Positions 59,178 through 64,000 of a stretch of DNA of 64,000 nt are shown here, piece by piece. Origin of the DNA: Syntrophomonadaceae bacterium (GTDB lineage Bacteria > Bacillota > Syntrophomonadia > Syntrophomonadales > Syntrophomonadaceae); NCBI GenBank assembly GCA_012518685.1, contig JAAYRQ010000125.1, positions 1 to 64,000 of the forward strand, given 5' to 3'. Under the pieces are notes generated by a model. The model was not told where the DNA came from. It saw only the letters and a program-made list of their open reading frames with translations, and ran no database searches. A program made the position numbers and the translations under genes. How positions within the stretch are numbered: the first letter of the stretch is position 1; every line of letters begins with the position of its first letter.

Positions 59178-60677
59178 TTGTTTAAAAAAAAAGCACATAT
59201 TCTACTTGATAAAGACTATAACAAAAATCTAGACTTCCTTAAAAAAGAATTAGGGGAAGGAGATAGTTTTGATGTAATAGTACGCGAATTTAAGGTTTTA
59301 AATAAAAGATGTGCCTTGATTGGTATAGACGGTTTTATAAAAGATGATGTATTAATATTTGTTATTAAAAGCTTGAATGGATTACGCAAAAAAAACTTTT
59401 TAATTAATGATTTAAAAGAACAACTAGAAAATACTATTCCATATATAGAACTTAGTTCTGAAAAACAAATAGATAAATTGTTATATGCGGTTTTATCTGG
59501 TTCTGTACTTTTAATAATTGATAGTTTGGATGCAGCATTTATCATTGATGCTAGGACTTACCCAAGTCGAAATCCTGAAGAACCTGAGTTAGAAAGAATA
59601 GTAAGGGGCTCTAGGGATGGATTTACGGAAACTATAGTTTTTAATACGGCCTTAATTAGAAGAAGAATTAGGGATCCAAAATTAAGAATTAAGTTATTAA
59701 ATGTGGGGAAAAGGTCAAAAAGTGATGTGTGTGTATGCTACATAGAGGACATAGCTAACCCCGATTTGGTTGAAAGTATTATAGGTAAGATAGAAGCTAT
59801 TGAAATTGATGCAATTCCTATGGCCGAAAAATCAATAGAAGAATTGATAACTCCAGGAAGTGTATGGAATCCCTTCCCTAAGGTAAGATACACAGAAAGA
59901 CCTGATGTTGCCGCTACTCATTTATTAGAAGGTCATATTTTAATAATGGTCGATACATCACCTAGCGTAATAATTGCACCTGTAACCTATTTTCATCATG
60001 TCCAACATGCAGAAGAATATCGGCAGAATCCAGCAGTAGGAGTCTATATAAGGTGGGTTAGATTTTTGGGGATATTTGCTTCTGTATTTATTACACCCCT
60101 ATGGTTGTTGTTTGTTCTATCACCTGAGTTACTACCTGAGGCGTTAAAATTTATTGGGCCAGAAAAGGTAGGTAAAATACCAATATTTGTGCAGTTTTTA
60201 ATAGCAGAAGTAAGTTTAGACTTAATCAGGATGGCTGCTATACATACCCCTTCACCATTGGCAACCGCTTTAGGAGTTATTGCTGCTTTATTAATAGGAG
60301 ATTTGGCGGTCACGATAGGCTTATTAGCACCAGAAGTCATTATATACACTGCTATAGTAGCAGTAGGGGCCTTCTCTACCCCAAGTTATGAAATGTCTAT
60401 GGCTAATCGGCTAGTGCGGCTGTTTATTTTAATTGGTACAGGTTTTTTCAAACTACCTGGTTTTATAATTACTTCCATATTATCGTTATTATTAGTGGGT
60501 TTTACTAAATCATTCGGAGTGCCATATCTATGGCCTTTAATTCCTTTTGATTTTAGGGCATTAAAAATCATTATTATTAGATCGCCCGTACCCATTCAAA
60601 ATATTAGACCTTCAATACTAAAACCCCAAGATGTTAGCAGACAGCCGATAGTGGCATTAAAACGAAGGAGGCAATAA
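59178..60677 (+). CDS. spoVAF: spore germination protein SpoVAF (GerA family)
   Basis: SRNPEEPELERIVRGSRDGFTETIVFNTALIRRRIRD; 499 aa. Confidence 0.93.
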   Translation: MFKKKAHILLDKDYNKNLDFLKKELGEGDSFDVIVREFKVLNKRCALIGIDGFIKDDVLIFVIKSLNGLRKKNFLINDLKEQLENTIPYIELSSEKQIDKLLYAVLSGSVLLIIDSLDAAFIIDARTYPSRNPEEPELERIVRGSRDGFTETIVFNTALIRRRIRDPKLRIKLLNVGKRSKSDVCVCYIEDIANPDLVESIIGKIEAIEIDAIPMAEKSIEELITPGSVWNPFPKVRYTERPDVAATHLLEGHILIMVDTSPSVIIAPVTYFHHVQHAEEYRQNPAVGVYIRWVRFLGIFASVFITPLWLLFVLSPELLPEALKFIGPEKVGKIPIFVQFLIAEVSLDLIRMAAIHTPSPLATALGVIAALLIGDLAVTIGLLAPEVIIYTAIVAVGAFSTPSYEMSMANRLVRLFILIGTGFFKLPGFIITSILSLLLVGFTKSFGVPYLWPLIPFDFRALKIIIIRSPVPIQNIRPSILKPQDVSRQPIVALKRRRQ

Positions 60678-60682
60678 AAAAA

Positions 60683-61675
60683 ATGGCTAAAATAGGGATA
60701 CCCCATAGCTTATTTTATTATTATCATTATCCATTATGGAAAACATTTTTTGAAATACTAGGGGTAACTGTCATTACATCACCGCCTACTAATCGCTTAA
60801 TAATTAATAAAGGGCTTAATTTAGCTGTTGATGAAGCTTGTTTTCCGATAAAAGTTTATTTTGGACATGTGGAAGAGCTATGCAAGGAAGATATAGATTA
60901 TATCTTTTTACCTAGGATGGTTAGCATTGAAAAGAAAGGCTATATTTGTCCAAAATTTATGGGCCTACCTAATATGATTAAAGCGGCTTTACCTAACTTG
61001 CCACCAGTAATTGATATTACCATTGATTTAAGTAAAACTGATAAAAAGTTGAAAAGTGATGTAATAAAAATAGGTCAGCTATTTACAGATGATAATAAAT
61101 TAATAAAAAGAGCCCTAGTGGCAGCAACTAATGAATTTTATCTATGTCGTTCCTTAACAAAACAAGGCTATTCTATGTCTGAGGCTATTAAAGTATGGGC
61201 GGGTGAAGAAGTAAATTTTAGTAAGGCTAATGATTTAACTATATGTCTTTTAGGTCATGGTTACTCTTTATATGATGAAGCAATTAGCTTAAATGTTATT
61301 AACAAGCTTAGAAATTTAGGGGTTAGGGTAGTTCTTCCAGAGTATCTTGAACGAAAAAAAGTAGAAGAATATGCGGCAACTGTTCCTAAACGAGTTTTTT
61401 GGACCTTAGGACGAAAAATGGTGGGTAGTGCCTTATATAGTGAAAAAAACCCAGAAATTGATGGAATTATTTATTTAGCTTGTTTTGGTTGTGGACCAGA
61501 TTCTTTAATTGGTGAAATAATTGAAAGAAAAGTGAAGGAAAAACCTTTTATGCTTCTTACAATTGATGAACATACAGGAGAAGGCGGATTTATGACTAGA
61601 ATAGAAGCTTTTTGTGACATGCTTAAAAGAAGAAGGGAGATTATATATGAAGGTAACTTTTCCACATATGGGTAA
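60683..61675 (+). CDS. acyl-CoA dehydratase activase-related/DUF2229-like protein
   Basis: IGIPHSLFYYYHYPLWKTFFEILGVTVITSPPTNR; ACFPIKVYFGHVEEL; CFGCGPDSLIGE; EHTGEGGFMTRIEAF. Confidence 0.8.
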   Translation: MAKIGIPHSLFYYYHYPLWKTFFEILGVTVITSPPTNRLIINKGLNLAVDEACFPIKVYFGHVEELCKEDIDYIFLPRMVSIEKKGYICPKFMGLPNMIKAALPNLPPVIDITIDLSKTDKKLKSDVIKIGQLFTDDNKLIKRALVAATNEFYLCRSLTKQGYSMSEAIKVWAGEEVNFSKANDLTICLLGHGYSLYDEAISLNVINKLRNLGVRVVLPEYLERKKVEEYAATVPKRVFWTLGRKMVGSALYSEKNPEIDGIIYLACFGCGPDSLIGEIIERKVKEKPFMLLTIDEHTGEGGFMTRIEAFCDMLKRRREIIYEGNFSTYG

Positions 61676-62771
61676 TACTCACATACCTATTAAAGCTTTA
61701 TTACACAAACTTAAACTAGAAGTAATACCACCACCCCCAGTAACCAAAAGGACTTTAGAATTAGGCATTAAATATTCCCCTGAGTATGCTTGTATGCCCT
61801 TGAAAATAAATGTTGGTAATTTCATCGAAGCTATTGAAAAGGGGGCTAATACAGTAGTTATGGCAGGGGGGTGGGGTCCCTGCCGTTTTGGCTATTATGC
61901 ACAAGTAGAAAGAGACATTCTACATGATTTGGGTTATAAATTCGATATGGTAGTATTAGAAGCTCCAGATTTCAAATTCAGTGAATTATTTAATCAAGTT
62001 AGGAGTTTGGCTAAAAATGTATCTTTGTATGAAGGCTTAAAAGCTGTAAATTTTGCCTGGCACAAGTTAAATGCGGTAGAAGTATTGGAAAAAAAATTAG
62101 AATACTTGTTACCAAGGGTTATTAACAAAAGGGAAATAGAGAAAATATATGACGAGGGTTTAATAACTATCGATAAGTGTGATAGTAAAATTGAATTAAA
62201 AAGTATAGTTAATGAATATATGAATAAGATGGAGGGTTTATCATTAAATAATGCCCAGATTTTAAAAATAGGTTTAATCGGGGAAATATATACTATTTTA
62301 GAACCTAGTACAAACTATGATATCATCAGGCATTTAGGACGCTTAAATGTTGAAATAACTAGGTCTATTTATACTAGTGATTGGGTAAATGACCATCTGC
62401 TAGGAAGTAAGATTAAAAAATCTAATCGTAAACATATTTTAACGGCCGCTAATCCTTACCTAGATTATTGGGTAGGAGGACATGGCTGGGAAACTATAGG
62501 TTTTGCAGTTGATTTTGCCCAGCGTGGTTTTAATGGGTTAATTCAAATAGGCCCTTTGACTTGTATGCCAGAAATTGTAGCCCACCAAATTTTAGGCAGG
62601 GTAAGTAACGAAGAAAACATACCAACCATGACCTTGTATTTTGACGAACATTCAGGACAAGCTGGAATAAGTACCAGAATAGAAGCTTTTGTAGATATGT
62701 TAAAACGCAAAAATTTTGCTTGCACTAATGAATATGTGGAAAAGGGGGTAGTAAATTGCAGTATTACTTAG
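61647..62771 (+). CDS. acyl-CoA dehydratase activase-related/DUF2229-like protein, second copy
   Basis: VTFPHMGNTHIPIKALLHKLKLEVIPPPPVTKRTLELG; EHSGQAGISTRIEAFVDML. Confidence 0.8.
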   Translation: MKVTFPHMGNTHIPIKALLHKLKLEVIPPPPVTKRTLELGIKYSPEYACMPLKINVGNFIEAIEKGANTVVMAGGWGPCRFGYYAQVERDILHDLGYKFDMVVLEAPDFKFSELFNQVRSLAKNVSLYEGLKAVNFAWHKLNAVEVLEKKLEYLLPRVINKREIEKIYDEGLITIDKCDSKIELKSIVNEYMNKMEGLSLNNAQILKIGLIGEIYTILEPSTNYDIIRHLGRLNVEITRSIYTSDWVNDHLLGSKIKKSNRKHILTAANPYLDYWVGGHGWETIGFAVDFAQRGFNGLIQIGPLTCMPEIVAHQILGRVSNEENIPTMTLYFDEHSGQAGISTRIEAFVDMLKRKNFACTNEYVEKGVVNCSIT

Positions 62772-63733
62772 GTGTTGATATCGGTTCTGTTTCAAGTAAT
62801 TTTGTGTTATTAGATGAAAAGCTTAAATTACAAGAAAAAGTGTATATGAGAACGAATGGTAATCCAGTGGAAGCTATAAAAAAAGGCTACTATAAGATCA
62901 GTAATAATATGACAAGTGATAAGCTAATTAGGGGTGTAGGCTGTACAGGTAGTGGAAGAACCTTAGCTAGTATTTTATTAGGGGCAGATATAGTAAAAAA
63001 TGAAATAACTGCCCATGGTATAGCTGCTTCCTATTTATACCCTGGTGTTAGAACAATTATTGAAATAGGTGGGCAAGATTCTAAGCTTATTATCTTAAAA
63101 GATGAGGTCATTCAAGATTTTGCTATGAATACAGTCTGTGCAGCTGGTACGGGTTCCTTTATTGACCAACAAGCTGCTAGGTTAAATATACCCATTAGTG
63201 ATTTCGGGGATACAGCTGCCACTTCAAGCCAAGCAGTAAGAATAGCTGGAAGATGTGGGGTTTTTGCAGAATCCGATATGATTCATAAACAACAAATGGG
63301 ATATCCAGTTTCTGATATTTTAATGGGTTTATGTGAAGCATTAGTACGAAACTATCTTAACAATCTTGGCAAGGGTAAGAAAATTGAAGCACCTATAGTA
63401 TTTCAAGGTGGGGTAGCAGCTAATAAAGGAATCAAATTAGCTTTTGAAAAAATATTAAAAATGCCTGTGGATGTTCCAGAATATTATAATGTAATGGGTG
63501 CGGTAGGCGTGGCAATTTTAGCCAAAGAAGCTGTTAGTAAATCTGGAAAGACGAATTTTAGAGGCCATAATTTTATCCAAACTGGGGATTTTGCTTCAAA
63601 TAGTTTTGAATGTAAGGGTTGTCCAAATTATTGTGAGGTAGCTATGATTAAAAGAGATGGTAAGGTATTGGCTTATTCGGGGGATAAATGTGGTAAATGG
63701 GAAACTACTTTGCATAATTTAGCTGTAGTGTAA
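62756..63733 (+). CDS. acyl-CoA dehydratase activase (BcrA/HgdC-like ASKHA ATPase)
   Basis: LGVDIGSVSSNFVLLD; TIIEIGGQDSKLIIL; NTVCAAGTGSFIDQQAARL; AGRCGVFAESDMIHKQQ. Confidence 0.92.
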   Translation: MQYYLGVDIGSVSSNFVLLDEKLKLQEKVYMRTNGNPVEAIKKGYYKISNNMTSDKLIRGVGCTGSGRTLASILLGADIVKNEITAHGIAASYLYPGVRTIIEIGGQDSKLIILKDEVIQDFAMNTVCAAGTGSFIDQQAARLNIPISDFGDTAATSSQAVRIAGRCGVFAESDMIHKQQMGYPVSDILMGLCEALVRNYLNNLGKGKKIEAPIVFQGGVAANKGIKLAFEKILKMPVDVPEYYNVMGAVGVAILAKEAVSKSGKTNFRGHNFIQTGDFASNSFECKGCPNYCEVAMIKRDGKVLAYSGDKCGKWETTLHNLAVV

Positions 63734-63736
63734 AAA

Positions 63737-63760
63737 GACCGCTGAGGCGGTTTTTTTTTG
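63737..63760 (+). terminator. Rho-independent terminator
   Basis: ACCGC-TGAG-GCGGTTTTTTTTT. Confidence 0.85.
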
Positions 63761-63890
63761 ACTATTTACATTGATAATTGCATAATCATTATAAGATTGG
63801 GCGATAATTTTTTAAATAATTTGTAAGGTTTTGTTTGTAATTACTGTATATTTATAATCAAATTAAAAAATATTTTAAAGGTAGGATAAG

Positions 63891-64000
63891 ATGAAATCTT
63901 TAAGAAGAATTACTACGATAATTATAGCTTTGCTTATATTTATTATATTTTTTGTGGTGGGCTTATCTTTAGCAAAATCGACATTAGGTGTAGCCCAGTT
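63891..64000 (+). CDS. 3'-truncated CDS with N-terminal TM/signal segment
   Basis: MKSLRRITTIIIALLIFIIFFVVGLSLAKSTLGVAQ..., open to window end, SD AGGTAGGA. Confidence 0.5.
   Translation, partial: MKSLRRITTIIIALLIFIIFFVVGLSLAKSTLGVAQ

Noticed and set aside
1-64000. CRISPR arrays, tRNA/rRNA genes, prophage or insertion sequences
   Set aside because: No repeat-spacer pattern, cloverleaf/rRNA sequence, transposase or phage structural gene was recognised; XerD is the housekeeping recombinase by context.

Overview
The window is a roughly 64 kb AT-rich chromosomal segment from an endospore-forming Clostridia-like Firmicute. Taxon is inferred from gene content and order only. Most of it is conserved core: type IV pilus genes (prepilins, pilM/N/O), tldD/pmbA, aroQ, pepP, efp, the complete spoIIIAA-AH operon, a carboxylase/biotin module, asp23/amaP, nusB-xseAB-ispA, dxs-tlyA-nadK-argR-recN-spoIVB-spo0A, steAB, spoIIM-xerD-deoB-pdp, dacF-spoIIAA-AB-sigF, spoVAC-AD-AE-AF and acyl-CoA-dehydratase-activase-like genes. 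The observations that most deserve a second look are: (1) a structured OLE RNA between ispA and oapA/dxs, closed by a 14-bp terminal stem; (2) a minus-strand CC/Se-motif selenoprotein (SGCGUG) split by an in-frame UGA and therefore missing from the ORF track, with a bacterial SECIS-like hairpin downstream and a CsoR/CstR-like inverted repeat upstream; (3) four genes (pmbA, pepP, spoIIIAB, spoIIIAF) whose best starts appear to be AUU or AUA behind good Shine-Dalgarno sequences; (4) a carboxyltransferase-AccB fusion that keeps an internal SD and ATG; (5) small ORFs absent from the track; (6) SD-sequestering hairpins in front of several genes; (7) a two-component/CoA-transferase block inserted between efp/CD1247 and spoIIIA. 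No tRNA, rRNA, CRISPR array or transposase was recognised. All calls come from reading the sequence; no database search was run.
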